DNA of 39,703 nt from a virus, in IMG/VR virus record IMGVR_UViG_3300007722_000041, positions 1 to 39,703 of that record; one strand, written 5' to 3'. Below are positions 11,871 through 20,496 of the stretch, piece after piece (within the stretch, counting starts at the first letter, position 1; each line of letters opens with the position of its first letter). The notes beneath the pieces are model-generated. The model was not told where the DNA came from and made no database searches. It saw nothing but the letters and a program-made list of their open reading frames with translations. A program made the position numbers and the translations under genes.

Positions 11871-12293
11871 TCAATCTGATACAATCTCCGCAATACTTTC
11901 CGCAATAGCCTCAAGCTTAACGTATAAAATCTCTTCTTCATCTACTGCGAACTGTGCATCACCAGGAATTTTAATGACCTCGCGAACACTTTCATCCTCT
12001 TCTTTGTTTAGGAAGTCAACCCAAGACTGTGTTTCAGGTTCTATTGCAATAAACTGCTCGTTAAAGATTCTTTCCGAATAACAACGAATGTTGTCACCCA
12101 TCTTAGTCATCCAGAACCCTGGGTAGACTCGGAAAACATTCGGGATGAGACGACGATCAACTTGAATATAAGGTGTTCCGTCATCCTTTGTACGCATAGT
12201 GCCTACGAACTCAGAAATATCATTGATGTTCTCAACGGTTACTTCAATTGCCTCTACAACAAAAGGCTTACGGACAAACGTCTGAAATTCCAT
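11871..12293 (-). CDS. Conserved phage protein with duplicated C-terminal segment (140 aa)
   Basis: The main part (MEFQTFVRKPFVVEAIEVT..., RLIPNVFRVYPGFWMTKMGD, SERIFNEQF) matches a widespread small phage protein of unknown function that usually ends soon after this last motif. Here a tail EVIKIPGDAQFAVDEEEILY has been added that copies the N-terminus of the gene at 10751-10987, including near-identical DNA. AAGGAGAATTAAAGT precedes the ATG at 12293. It looks like a fusion created by local duplication. Confidence 0.7.
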   Translation of the reverse strand: MEFQTFVRKPFVVEAIEVTVENINDISEFVGTMRTKDDGTPYIQVDRRLIPNVFRVYPGFWMTKMGDNIRCYSERIFNEQFIAIEPETQSWVDFLNKEEDESVREVIKIPGDAQFAVDEEEILYVKLEAIAESIAEIVSD

Positions 12294-12296
12294 ACT

Positions 12297-12401
12297 TTAA
12301 TTCTCCTTCGAAATTGGGTTGGTAGCTGCTTGCGAAATTCCGTATCCCGACAAGACGCCAAACAGCATGATACAAGCTCCTAACAGAATATCCCAATTCA
12401 T
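12297..12401 (-). CDS. Tiny membrane protein (34 aa)
   Basis: MNWDILLGACIMLFGVLSGY is a single hydrophobic helix followed by a short polar tail. The ATG at 12401 shares a base with the stop of the ssDNA-binding candidate (TGATG), and its last codons form the ribosome site of the next gene. This arrangement supports translation. No family recognised. Confidence 0.55.
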   Translation of the reverse strand: MNWDILLGACIMLFGVLSGYGISQAATNPISKEN

Positions 12402-12865
12402 CAGCTTGGGTCCTGATTTTTGGAGTACTTACGCTCTAGTTCATCTTCATGTATCGTGATAAAGAGAGACTGCAAATATGCCTTTGTTCCCGTTTTACCA
12501 TTAACATTCCAGTCATACCCACGAGCAATTAGGTCTGCAAACTCAACATCGGCCCAATCCAAAACCTCAACACTATCCTCATCTAACTGCGTACGACTGT
12601 TGGCGGAGATCATAATAACTCGTGGGGGACGGACATTGAAGTTTACTGCCACCTGAATATAGGGTGTAGGTAAATCCCCTTCTTCCCTAGGGTCAAGGTA
12701 TCGGACGTTCCACCCGTCCTCCAACATCTTCACCGCAACTTCTTTGTCAAGAATAACAGCGAAGTTTCGATCACCTTCCCTATTGTACTGCCCTTCCTTA
12801 CCTGTGAAGTTACGGAAAATGATTTGTGCATCTTCAACCATAAAGGTCTTAGCTTCGTTACTCAT
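12401..12865 (-). CDS. Probable single-stranded DNA-binding protein (154 aa)
   Basis: The sequence (AQIIFRNFTGKEGQYNREGDRNFAVIL at 14-40, NVRYLDPREEGDLPTPYIQV, and WADVEFADLIARGYDWNVNG near the end) matches a family I remember next to replication genes in actinophages and gut phages. Its beta-rich pattern with conserved aromatic and basic residues suggests an OB fold. It would coat ssDNA at the fork. The position, directly after the fused helicase-primase-polymerase gene, agrees. AGGAGAAAATTAA precedes the ATG. The function is inferred, not shown by a diagnostic motif. Confidence 0.55.
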   Translation of the reverse strand: MSNEAKTFMVEDAQIIFRNFTGKEGQYNREGDRNFAVILDKEVAVKMLEDGWNVRYLDPREEGDLPTPYIQVAVNFNVRPPRVIMISANSRTQLDEDSVEVLDWADVEFADLIARGYDWNVNGKTGTKAYLQSLFITIHEDELERKYSKNQDPS

Positions 12866-12915
12866 TTAATTTTCTCCTCAATAGTAGAACTTTCCTCGAA
12901 TATGTCATTATTCAT
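12862..12915 (-). CDS. Possible 17-residue leader peptide
   Basis: MNNDIFEESSTIEEKIK starts at 12915 after AAGGAGATAATA and ends in TGA overlapping the next ATG. The strong ribosome site and ATGA overlap suggest that it is translated to couple the following gene. It is too short to assign a function. Confidence 0.4.
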   Translation of the reverse strand: MNNDIFEESSTIEEKIK

Positions 12916-12952
12916 TATTATCTCCTTATTTAAAGTATTTGAAGTTTTCTTT

Positions 12953-15900
12953 TTATGAAATAAACTCTTTGTATGATCCAAATTTCTCGATAGATTCAAT
13001 TGCCGAATCCACTAACTTTCTAAAATATGATTGGTCAATGTGTGGATCTTCACCATTCTGTACACGGTTTTCTGCAACTTCTTTTTCAATCCACAAATAT
13101 CCTTTTGTTCCTGTTACTGCATAGGATTTATTATCCTTTACTCGAAGAAGGGTTCCTCCTCCTTCAACAACGGGAACAAAAACTCCAGTCCTACCAACGT
13201 GTCTAAAATTGTTTTGGTCGCCGTCACCAACAAAGTCAAGGTACATTATTCCTTGCATGACGCTTCTTGCTTCGCAGTAGTCATTGAATTCTATGGGTTC
13301 TTTTGAGAGAAGTTTTTTGTAGACGTATGGATGCTGGAAACGAGCACCAACAGTAGTCCACTCAGGACCATTCTTAGCAATATAGACCGCATCGTTGATA
13401 AGACAAAGCTTATCGTAAGTTTCTTCATGCTCAAAGTCATAGCCATACTTCTTCCCAAAATTTACTACAAATTCGATAATATCTGACGTTGCATTGGGAA
13501 TCTTGATCGAATCCGTTTTGATGTGTGCAACAGTAAACCCTTGCTCTTTAACAGCGTGTTTTAGGTCTACCATAAATAAGGCTCCGCGTTTAGCTACGAT
13601 GTTATCCTTGTTACGGTTATCCCTGAATGGATTTTCGAATCGTGCACTAGTAAGCCCGTAAACGCTGTTGATGACAATCTTAAGAGCGTAGGACAATGCC
13701 TTAGCATCCTGAGTATCCCCCAGATGCTTTTCAAGTTTACCTCCAAGTAAAGTCCTGGCTTCTGTGTAGTCCTCACGTTTAATCGCCATACGTGCTTTCT
13801 TGAGTTCTGAAAAGGCCTCCGTGTATTGTCCAAACAAATGTAAGGCTTCGATACTCGTTGGATGCATACTCGCAACGTCCAAAAGGGCAACGTTCTTGTA
13901 TATTCCTGGTTCTGCATAAACATAACCTCCTTCTCCTGTTACTTCTCCGCGATAGGTGCTTTCTTTTCCATTAAACTTATATCCCGGAAATTGGTTACTC
14001 AAATCGGTATAAATAAACGAGTTTTGAGGACGTTTGGCATCTCCAAATATGATTTTAGATGTCTGGGCTTGAGTAGTATGATTGACGGAAAGCCCAGATA
14101 GTTCCGATAGAATTTCTCTTGCAACAAAATCTTGCTTTCTGCTGTTGAATACAGCTTCGGTAGCAATGACATCGTTTTCGCAATACTCAACAACCTTGTC
14201 CCAAAGGGCTTCATCTACAGGCTCATCCCAAGGAATATCCATTTCCATATGACGAATACCAAGTTCGATCATGAACTTTTTAAGCCCTTGTTTTTTAGAA
14301 CTAAAGTCATAAATATCCGCATAAGAGAGGTTGTATGCCTCTCCAAACAATACCTGACGAGAATTTGCCCCATTTATGATTTTGTGACTTAGATGGTAAA
14401 GTTCCTCGTTTGAGTAACCAAGGAACCGCGCATATAAAATATGATTGTCATACCGACGATTGTTGAATCCGACAAGCTTTTGCGAAAGTAGTGGTTCAAT
14501 ATCTTTAGGTTCTGGATTAACCATCTTTACTACTTCATCAGTGTCTTTGACTTTCCAACACACAACGAACAAGTTTGGGTAAACTTCAACGTCATAGAAT
14601 ACGATGGGTTTATTTGCCATGTCTGTAATTTCAGGCATTTCTTTCTTTCCTACGAACTGCATTTTTTGAACAACTTTGATGCAGTCCAAGGAATGATTTG
14701 TGCTTTTAGAGGCAAACCCAAGAATATCCCCTCGGAGATCTCTAACATCATAGGACAGATCAGACTCGTGAGCATCATCAAGAATTTTGTGAATGAAATC
14801 CACGGAGGGCTTTGTCCCTGGATGAATCTCTTTCCGAAGGTTCCTTGTTATTATATCACGAAGCCCTTTTTCGCTCTTAATACTCTGGGCATTAAGCATC
14901 TTCTTCTCCTTTTTTGGGAGACCACTGTTAAGCGGCGTCAAGTTTACGTCATTACAAAAAGTCAGCTTTCGGCGAAGTGATGAGTCTCCGAGTAGAGTTT
15001 TGGTCTCGATACCAACGCTGTAAATATTAGAAAGCTCATGTACATTTCCACCAGTGTACTCATAGTGTAGATGCAGTCCGCGACCACTTTTACTTAACTC
15101 AGTATAAGTCGCTGGCCACTTGTTTGCTTCATCCAAGTTCTTTTCCAAAGACTTTTCGCCATTTTCGTCCGTAAGATCGAAGTCTATGACAATGTAGATT
15201 TCTGGAATCTTAACGTAGTGGAGCTTCGTTGTGTCCAGGTCAACTAGAGTTGAGGTTACATTCTCCCACTTCTTTTCAGGAATACCTTGCTCGTTGGCAT
15301 ACTGAGCTGGCATGTTAGATTGCAACTGATCAAAGACAGATACAGTTTCACTTAGATCAATGTGGTTTGGTTTATCCGTCTTGATAGGGAACCCAGGTTG
15401 TGGTGGGTTCGGTGACATATGCTTAAACCCTTTATAATAGCTCCTCAAGTCGACTCCATCCTCACGGTATCTTTCATGGAATTCAAAGAAGTAATCTTTC
15501 AACTGTTCGCGAAGCTTGTACTGAGGTAGCATCTTTTCAATGCCAGTCTCAGAACAGAACTCTTTATACAAAGACCAAGCTTTTTTTAAAGTAACGCCGT
15601 CATTGTCTTTGAAAATATCAAAATACGCTTCAATAAAGTTGTAAAATACGTCGGTTTGAAGCATCATCTCTGTGGGCTTGTAATTGCTATAGTAGTTAGA
15701 ACCCATTGAAATATACTTTTCTAAACAGTGATATGCAATCCCGCCCAATTCAAACTTGATCCTATCCATTAACTCGTGATATAGATCATGCTCAATAGTT
15801 CTTTGTGTTGGGACGACGTCAATCAATCTTCTAATGATACCTGACTTTGCGTCTGTTATCTTAACTGGCAGGTTAGTACCCATAAATAAGAAGGAATTAG

Positions 15901-16714
15901 ACTTAGATTCAAACGGTGTTCTATACTTTTCGTTAACGGTCATTGTTTCATGTGCTACAATTGAGTTTAGTTTGGTGTTGTCATAAATCCTTGATAGATC
16001 TCCATCATGCTGGATTGCGACAAGAGGATTGGATTTAAACGCTGCCGTAGCAAACGCATTGTTGTTGCCCGCAAGTTCTCGGGCGTCAAACACTGAAGTA
16101 TAACCAGTAAACAAATCTCCGATGATGTTTAGGATTGTCGACTTACCGCTTCCCGGAGGACCATAAAACACCAGAAACTTCTGAATATGTTTTGAGTCCC
16201 CCGAGACCACTGCGCCAATAGCCCACTCAATTTTAGCACGTTCCTCTTCAGAATATAGCGTACTAACAATAGTTTCCCAAGCATTACATTTAGTCGACCC
16301 TAAAGAATAGGGCAATCTTTTACTGACGTGATCCGACTTTTTTACTTCAGTATTAGCAAATGTTAACTTATCATCGAGGTTGTTGCTGTTGTTACCACTG
16401 TTTCTAATGAACCTCTGGAATTCATCCCACAATCTTGTTGAATTGGATTCGATAGTTGCCACTTTGTACGTGTTTCCACTTTTAGACTCTAACTCTGTAG
16501 CATATCGCCTTAAGTCATCGTCTACAAGGCGTTGAACGTCATAAATATCCGTTGACCAGAGACTAAGCTCTTCATTCCAAATGGCGTAGAATGTGCCACC
16601 ACGAGTCATAAGATCTTTAGAACGCCCAACTTTCCAGTCAGGGCGGATCTGTAGTGTTCCTTCTTTAGTTTCTTTAACGACAATCTTATAAAAATCCACA
16701 GAACCTCCCGTCAT
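12953..16714 (-). CDS. Fused SF3 helicase, AEP primase and family B DNA polymerase (1253 aa)
   Basis: Three replication modules lie in one frame. Residues about 150-430 form an SF3/D5-type helicase: Walker A GPPGSGKS (185-192), Walker B VAIQHDGD (232-239), motif C FLFMGTN (275-281), arginine-finger region SGIIRRLID. Residues about 490-640 look like an archaeo-eukaryotic primase: IDFDL (Asp511, Asp513) and SKSGRGLHLHY (His548, His550). Residues about 705-1250 form an exonuclease and polymerase: FYDVEVYP (Asp708, Glu710), YCENDVIATE, motif A DVASMHP (Asp946), motif B LKIVINSVYG (Lys1012, Asn1016) and motif C HIKTDS (Asp1068), with Lys where most B polymerases have the first Asp. It would unwind, prime and copy phage DNA. 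Confidence 0.85.
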   Translation of the reverse strand: MTGGSVDFYKIVVKETKEGTLQIRPDWKVGRSKDLMTRGGTFYAIWNEELSLWSTDIYDVQRLVDDDLRRYATELESKSGNTYKVATIESNSTRLWDEFQRFIRNSGNNSNNLDDKLTFANTEVKKSDHVSKRLPYSLGSTKCNAWETIVSTLYSEEERAKIEWAIGAVVSGDSKHIQKFLVFYGPPGSGKSTILNIIGDLFTGYTSVFDARELAGNNNAFATAAFKSNPLVAIQHDGDLSRIYDNTKLNSIVAHETMTVNEKYRTPFESKSNSFLFMGTNLPVKITDAKSGIIRRLIDVVPTQRTIEHDLYHELMDRIKFELGGIAYHCLEKYISMGSNYYSNYKPTEMMLQTDVFYNFIEAYFDIFKDNDGVTLKKAWSLYKEFCSETGIEKMLPQYKLREQLKDYFFEFHERYREDGVDLRSYYKGFKHMSPNPPQPGFPIKTDKPNHIDLSETVSVFDQLQSNMPAQYANEQGIPEKKWENVTSTLVDLDTTKLHYVKIPEIYIVIDFDLTDENGEKSLEKNLDEANKWPATYTELSKSGRGLHLHYEYTGGNVHELSNIYSVGIETKTLLGDSSLRRKLTFCNDVNLTPLNSGLPKKEKKMLNAQSIKSEKGLRDIITRNLRKEIHPGTKPSVDFIHKILDDAHESDLSYDVRDLRGDILGFASKSTNHSLDCIKVVQKMQFVGKKEMPEITDMANKPIVFYDVEVYPNLFVVCWKVKDTDEVVKMVNPEPKDIEPLLSQKLVGFNNRRYDNHILYARFLGYSNEELYHLSHKIINGANSRQVLFGEAYNLSYADIYDFSSKKQGLKKFMIELGIRHMEMDIPWDEPVDEALWDKVVEYCENDVIATEAVFNSRKQDFVAREILSELSGLSVNHTTQAQTSKIIFGDAKRPQNSFIYTDLSNQFPGYKFNGKESTYRGEVTGEGGYVYAEPGIYKNVALLDVASMHPTSIEALHLFGQYTEAFSELKKARMAIKREDYTEARTLLGGKLEKHLGDTQDAKALSYALKIVINSVYGLTSARFENPFRDNRNKDNIVAKRGALFMVDLKHAVKEQGFTVAHIKTDSIKIPNATSDIIEFVVNFGKKYGYDFEHEETYDKLCLINDAVYIAKNGPEWTTVGARFQHPYVYKKLLSKEPIEFNDYCEARSVMQGIMYLDFVGDGDQNNFRHVGRTGVFVPVVEGGGTLLRVKDNKSYAVTGTKGYLWIEKEVAENRVQNGEDPHIDQSYFRKLVDSAIESIEKFGSYKEFIS

Positions 16715-17238
16715 TCACAATTATTTTCTTCAAGATAGGCAAAGAATTGATCCCAGATTTGAACTTCGCGTTGATCGCTTTGAGGATTTGTCAAAGGTAA
16801 TATACCTCCTTTTCCGTTGTATTCGTATGTTCTCCACACAAAAGTGTTAATTTTATCTAAAAACTCATCCATAACAAAATTATCATTATGCAGATGCGAT
16901 AGCTCCAAGTTCGATATAAATTCCCAAAACCAGTGACAAGGGTCTTTATCCGTTTGAAAGTTTGCCCGCCTTGAGAAGGACACAAACATCTCAAGGACAG
17001 AGCAACTTTGTTTAAGCCAGACGGAGTTTACAATAATCTTTGAGTCTCTTAGAAACTCAAATCTTAGATCTACACCATCATCCGCTCGGTTATCATCTCC
17101 CAAAATTAACCAAATATACTCTACATTATGTAAGGTGTTTATAAGATTGCTGTAGTTATACCATGGTTGATTACGAAGCAACACTTTTGATTGGAGCCAA
17201 CCCAAATATAGATCATCGACCGATTCCGACATAATCAA
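16711..17238 (-). CDS. Conserved phage protein of unknown function (175 aa)
   Basis: Patterns such as IWLILGDDNRADDGVDLRFEFL, PCHWFWEFISNLEL and GKGGILPLTNPQSDQREVQI near the end match a family I recall in many gut and actinophage genomes, with no assigned role. It is Trp-rich, acidic and predicted helical, without membrane segments. It overlaps the replication protein start by four bases (ATGA type), so it may work with it. Confidence 0.65.
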   Translation of the reverse strand: MIMSESVDDLYLGWLQSKVLLRNQPWYNYSNLINTLHNVEYIWLILGDDNRADDGVDLRFEFLRDSKIIVNSVWLKQSCSVLEMFVSFSRRANFQTDKDPCHWFWEFISNLELSHLHNDNFVMDEFLDKINTFVWRTYEYNGKGGILPLTNPQSDQREVQIWDQFFAYLEENNCE

Positions 17239-18020
17239 TCATCCGGTCGGAACTTTGTCGAAGAATGACGAATTGACTCTTCTTTTTCCTGGAATTGGTC
17301 TGCATCAAGTCCGAGTATTTCAATCGCGTAACTTCCACGATCCATTAGAATTTCATACTCTGCTTGCTGCCCAACGTTTCGGACATAGAACACGTTAAGA
17401 TCTCCGGATCCATGCCCAAACTTCAATTCACCAATAACAATGTTGTGGTTGTAGATTGGCACATCTTTATCGTCAACAAGGATATCATCTCCTTGAAAAT
17501 ATGTCAGAGTTGATTGCTCATACCCAGACTCTTCTGCCCAAAACTCGTCTTTGTGTAAGACGTACGGAGCAGTTTTTGTCCTATTCCTTAACTCTTCGTC
17601 GTAATTCCATTTTTCTGAAGTTCCAGCAAACACATTGACTACTCTTTCTTCATCTGACTCGGCATACTCGTCTACCCAAGCGCGCTTCATATCTTCAATA
17701 ATTTTGTTTGCTTCTGAATACCCGTGGTCTGCGGTCAATCTTTCACGAAGCTTTTTTGCTTCATGATCAACCTTTATATCCGCCGGATCTGGGTTAGGCG
17801 TGAGTACGATTTGACGTTTTTCAACAAAGGCTGGTTTGTCAATTTCCATTTCTGTTTTTGGCTCGATAACAACTTTTTGTGGGTGAATTGGTTCTTTACG
17901 ATCCACATAAACTGTGACTTTACGTCGAGCTCCAAACATGTATCCAAGGCTTAGGCCTCCGCAGAACGCAACCACCCCGACCGTAACCGGCATTACAAGC
18001 ACTTTTAATTGTTCATTCAT
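17235..18020 (-). CDS. Single-pass membrane protein of unknown function (261 aa)
   Basis: An N-terminal membrane helix (LKVLVMPVTVGVVAFCGGLS, about 5-30) is followed by a basic stretch (GARRKVTVYVDRKEP), a Pro/Glu linker, a charged region and a C-terminal domain (about 160-261) with DILVDDKDVPIYNHNIVIGE and LNVFYVRNVGQQAEYEILMD. The layout suggests a cytoplasmic domain tethered to the membrane. It overlaps both neighbours and sits between a DUF6353-like protein and the replication block. I know the family only as hypothetical. Confidence 0.65.
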   Translation of the reverse strand: MNEQLKVLVMPVTVGVVAFCGGLSLGYMFGARRKVTVYVDRKEPIHPQKVVIEPKTEMEIDKPAFVEKRQIVLTPNPDPADIKVDHEAKKLRERLTADHGYSEANKIIEDMKRAWVDEYAESDEERVVNVFAGTSEKWNYDEELRNRTKTAPYVLHKDEFWAEESGYEQSTLTYFQGDDILVDDKDVPIYNHNIVIGELKFGHGSGDLNVFYVRNVGQQAEYEILMDRGSYAIEILGLDADQFQEKEESIRHSSTKFRPDD

Positions 18021-18892
18021 TACGCGCCTCCCAGCTTATCATAGATAACTCCGTCAACATTAAAGTCTAGAAGAATTGAACGTTCACTTGCGTTAATAAA
18101 GTCTCTGTTATGGCAGGCATACATACCAAAGTCTATATAGTTATCACCGTCTTTGCCAATGATCCAGCCGACAACCTGACCAGCTTTAGTTCGTTTAATA
18201 CCAAACGTGTCGTACACTTCGTTCAAGAAGACGTGCCCATGTGCTTGTAGTCGATGATTGAAGTAGTTTTGTTGACAGTTGACATAGACTCGATTCAACT
18301 CAGCATTTTTCTCCCAATAGGGCGAGTACTCATCAAAGAATCGTGCATACGGGGACCATGAGTTTGGATCTGCTACTTTTACAATCTCTTTTGAGCCATC
18401 AACTTTCGAGATAATCTTGTTTTCAACAGAATGGTAAATATCTAACTCACGCTCGTTGCCAAGTTCTGCCTTGACCCGAACACGGTAGTTGTCAAATGCC
18501 TGAGCAAGAGTTACTGCAGTAGCACTTAGCGCTGTGTTGCGCCGGGCAAGACTGACGTGCGACCCAGTTAGGGCTGCGATAGATACCGCACCAAGAGCCA
18601 CTGAAGGGCCATACAGACGACCAACACGGATAAGATTCTTACTATAAACGTATCCAACGTCTTTATAGTAATCCGCATTTTTGTTAGTAACTTCGTCCGG
18701 TTTAATTGCTTCTATGTCCCTCTGAATATCATTCAGAGTTTCATCAAGCTTTAGTGTTGCACGACAAGCCATAACAGTTGCACCAACAATACCAATTACA
18801 CCCGCAGCAAAGAAAATATGCGGGGACTGCTTTTTTGTGGTCAAAACTTTGTTTGCCACAGATCGAGTTACTGAGTTTGGAATAAATTTCAT
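18020..18892 (-). CDS. DUF6353-like membrane protein 1 (290 aa)
   Basis: Two hydrophobic segments (HIFFAAGVIGIVGATVMACR, about 25-45, and YGPSVALGAVSIAALTGSHV, about 94-113) are followed by an amphipathic region and a C-terminal globular part (NRVYVNCQQNYFNHRLQAHG, GWIIGKDGDNYIDFGMY). This matches the DUF6353 family found in gut phages and the shorter paralogue at 20497-21240. The function is unknown; a membrane-bound assembly or host-takeover role is possible. It overlaps the next gene by one base. Confidence 0.7.
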   Translation of the reverse strand: MKFIPNSVTRSVANKVLTTKKQSPHIFFAAGVIGIVGATVMACRATLKLDETLNDIQRDIEAIKPDEVTNKNADYYKDVGYVYSKNLIRVGRLYGPSVALGAVSIAALTGSHVSLARRNTALSATAVTLAQAFDNYRVRVKAELGNERELDIYHSVENKIISKVDGSKEIVKVADPNSWSPYARFFDEYSPYWEKNAELNRVYVNCQQNYFNHRLQAHGHVFLNEVYDTFGIKRTKAGQVVGWIIGKDGDNYIDFGMYACHNRDFINASERSILLDFNVDGVIYDKLGGA

Positions 18893-18894
18893 AA

Positions 18895-19035
18895 CTACCT
18901 ACCTAGCTTTCTTTCAGATTGGAGACGAATATAAATCGCCGTGATTTGTTGATCGGACATGTTGTCTACTTTTTTAGCCCACGTCTTAGATGGGTATACT
19001 TTTTTTAGTTGTTCTCTTTCTACATTACCACCCAT
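18895..19035 (-). CDS. Small conserved helical protein (46 aa)
   Basis: MGGNVEREQLKKVYPSKTWA and DNMSDQQITAIYIRLQSERK form a compact helical protein that I remember beside DUF6353 genes. I start it at 19035 because AAAGGAGGT lies just upstream; the longer open frame to 19209 is a shadow of the next gene. Function unknown. Confidence 0.65.
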   Translation of the reverse strand: MGGNVEREQLKKVYPSKTWAKKVDNMSDQQITAIYIRLQSERKLGR

Positions 19036-19045
19036 CATACCTCCT

Positions 19046-19723
19046 TTAGATGTGTTCGGTGGGCGGAAGATCCAATAAATATCCTTCTCTAACCTGACGA
19101 ATCTCTGCAAATCGCAAAGACTCCCAACCCAATTTGTTATCCAAATACGTAGTTGGAATTCCAGCAAGCTCGTGTAGGTCAGCCAACGATGCGACCTGAT
19201 AACGATCAATTACATCCTGAAGCCTTTCAAGAACCATTTCTGCATCACTGCGCGAAGCAAGAATAAGTTCGGTTCCGTCATTCCGTGGTCGTGGTCGACT
19301 AGGTTGATCTGGGAGATTAGCCCTAGTCATTTCATTTCGAGAATATCCACGATTTATCGGGGTATTGTAAGTAACCTTAGGAGAATATCCCGAAGGAGCT
19401 CTCCCTCTTGCAAGAGAAGAATCTCCATAGACTACGCGCTCAACACCCTTTGTAGTTGCATCAACCAAGAGATTACGGAACGCAGGAAGAAGAACTTCGG
19501 CTGCCAAGTACTGCCCAGCAGACTTGAACTCCCCTCCAAGGAAGAGTTCCTTAACGCGCTTTCCAAGAGGCTTCTTTCGAGTAACAACCTCTCCAGATAC
19601 AACCTTTTCGAGCTTTGTTTCTCGATCTGATTCGTCTTTAGGAGCCTTTACCTTTTCAGTAACATCTTTGTTTGTTTCCTGGTTTTTTTCTTTATCTTTA
19701 TTAGTATTCCCTTGATAATCCAT
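19046..19723 (-). CDS. Conserved phage protein of unknown function (225 aa)
   Basis: The N-terminus is charged and disordered (Lys/Glu-rich, 1-45). KVVSGEVVTRKKPLGKRVKE and a hydrophobic-rich helix region follow (YLAAEVLLPAFRNLLVDATT). A middle Arg/Tyr linker leads to a C-terminal domain (about 155-225, LILASRSDAEMVLERLQDVI, GIPTTYLDNKLGWESLRFAE) that looks like a small winged-helix fold. The whole layout matches a family common in gut siphophages. The function is not known to me. Confidence 0.65.
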   Translation of the reverse strand: MDYQGNTNKDKEKNQETNKDVTEKVKAPKDESDRETKLEKVVSGEVVTRKKPLGKRVKELFLGGEFKSAGQYLAAEVLLPAFRNLLVDATTKGVERVVYGDSSLARGRAPSGYSPKVTYNTPINRGYSRNEMTRANLPDQPSRPRPRNDGTELILASRSDAEMVLERLQDVIDRYQVASLADLHELAGIPTTYLDNKLGWESLRFAEIRQVREGYLLDLPPTEHI

Positions 19724-19734
19724 ATAAGATTCCT

Positions 19735-20175
19735 TTATAAGTTAGGGTTGTTTTGAATCGGTGCGATAGGGGCTGGGGGTGGGCCATTCGGTTTGTCTTG
19801 ATCCAGAGCTTCTCCTAATCCCTTAGGGATTACACTATTTATGAACTCAGAAGCAGCGTTTGCATTGGTAGCAAGCTGCATGAATAGCTCAGAATATGCC
19901 GCGCTTTGAGCGAATTCTTCACGGAGCTGGTCGTTTTTGATGAACCGCTTTCCATCAGGAGACTTTTCTCCATAGGAGAACAATACAAGGCGCTTAAACT
20001 CTTTTATAAGCTTTTGAGTGTCTTCAGCTTCGACAATACGGTTTATAGCTTTGTCGAAACCTTCGACGTAATCGACCTGAAGCTCAACAAGCTCGGCCTT
20101 TGAAATATTGAAGTAGAAGATGTCTGAGACTTCTTCATCGTCAAAGGTTGTGTACTTTATTTCTTTCTTAAGCAT
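19735..20175 (-). CDS. Conserved phage protein, tail-chaperone-like (146 aa)
   Basis: KYTTFDDEEVSDIFYFNISK, LIKEFKRLVLFSYGEKSPDG and FAQSAAYSELFMQLATNANA match a family frequently labelled tail assembly chaperone in gut phages, ending here in a Pro-rich tail. Its place among the membrane and replication genes, far from the tape measure, makes that role doubtful. The ATG at 20175 follows AAGGAAATC and lies just after the terminator at 20193-20235, so it depends on read-through. Confidence 0.6.
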   Translation of the reverse strand: MLKKEIKYTTFDDEEVSDIFYFNISKAELVELQVDYVEGFDKAINRIVEAEDTQKLIKEFKRLVLFSYGEKSPDGKRFIKNDQLREEFAQSAAYSELFMQLATNANAASEFINSVIPKGLGEALDQDKPNGPPPAPIAPIQNNPNL

Positions 20176-20192
20176 GATTTCCTTCTTGAAAA

Positions 20193-20235
20193 GAAAAACC
20201 TAAACACATGCCGGTTAGGGCATATGCTTAGGTTT
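20193..20235 (-). terminator. Intrinsic terminator
   Basis: AACCTAAGCATATGCC pairs with GGCATGTGTTTAGGTT around a short loop, followed by a T-run on the minus strand. It ends the gene at 20244-20444 and should limit, but not abolish, expression of the genes from 20175 leftward. Confidence 0.85.
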
Positions 20236-20243
20236 GATGGCTA

Positions 20244-20444
20244 TTACTGAGTTATCGTGTTATTATCTTCGTCTTTGTCTTTATCGTTGTTAGACCTGTC
20301 AATGTATAGATCAACAATAGCATTTACAGTTATTGCGGCAAGTATTCCGGCGATTGAGCCGAGAATACCTTTCACAAACCGAATGTGCAAGTCGTCTTCA
20401 TCTTCAGGTTTATCTACGGCATAAAACTCTTTTAAGTTTTGCAT
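20244..20444 (-). CDS. Small membrane protein (66 aa)
   Basis: An acidic N-terminus (DKPEDEDD) is followed by a membrane helix (FVKGILGSIAGILAAITVNA, about 23-42) and a very acidic Asp/Asn tail (NNDKDKDEDNN). AAGGAGTGATCC precedes the ATG at 20444. It has its own promoter (20465-20493) and terminator (20193-20235), like the units at 7-10 kb. Confidence 0.65.
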   Translation of the reverse strand: MQNLKEFYAVDKPEDEDDLHIRFVKGILGSIAGILAAITVNAIVDLYIDRSNNDKDKDEDNNTITQ

Positions 20445-20464
20445 GGATCACTCCTTCAATAGTT

Positions 20465-20493
20465 TCTCATTATAAGCGTTGTATAATATGCGT
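20465..20493 (-). promoter_or_regulatory. Conserved phage promoter, copy 12
   Basis: ACGCA, five bases, TACAACGCTTATAATGAGA. It lies between the stop of the DUF6353-like gene and the 66-residue gene, and is the nearest copy upstream of the replication block. Confidence 0.85.
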
Positions 20494-20496
20494 TAC

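Noticed and set aside
19036-19209. N-terminal extension of the 46-residue protein
   Set aside because: It overlaps the next gene in another frame, and the strong ribosome site AAAGGAGGT selects the inner start.
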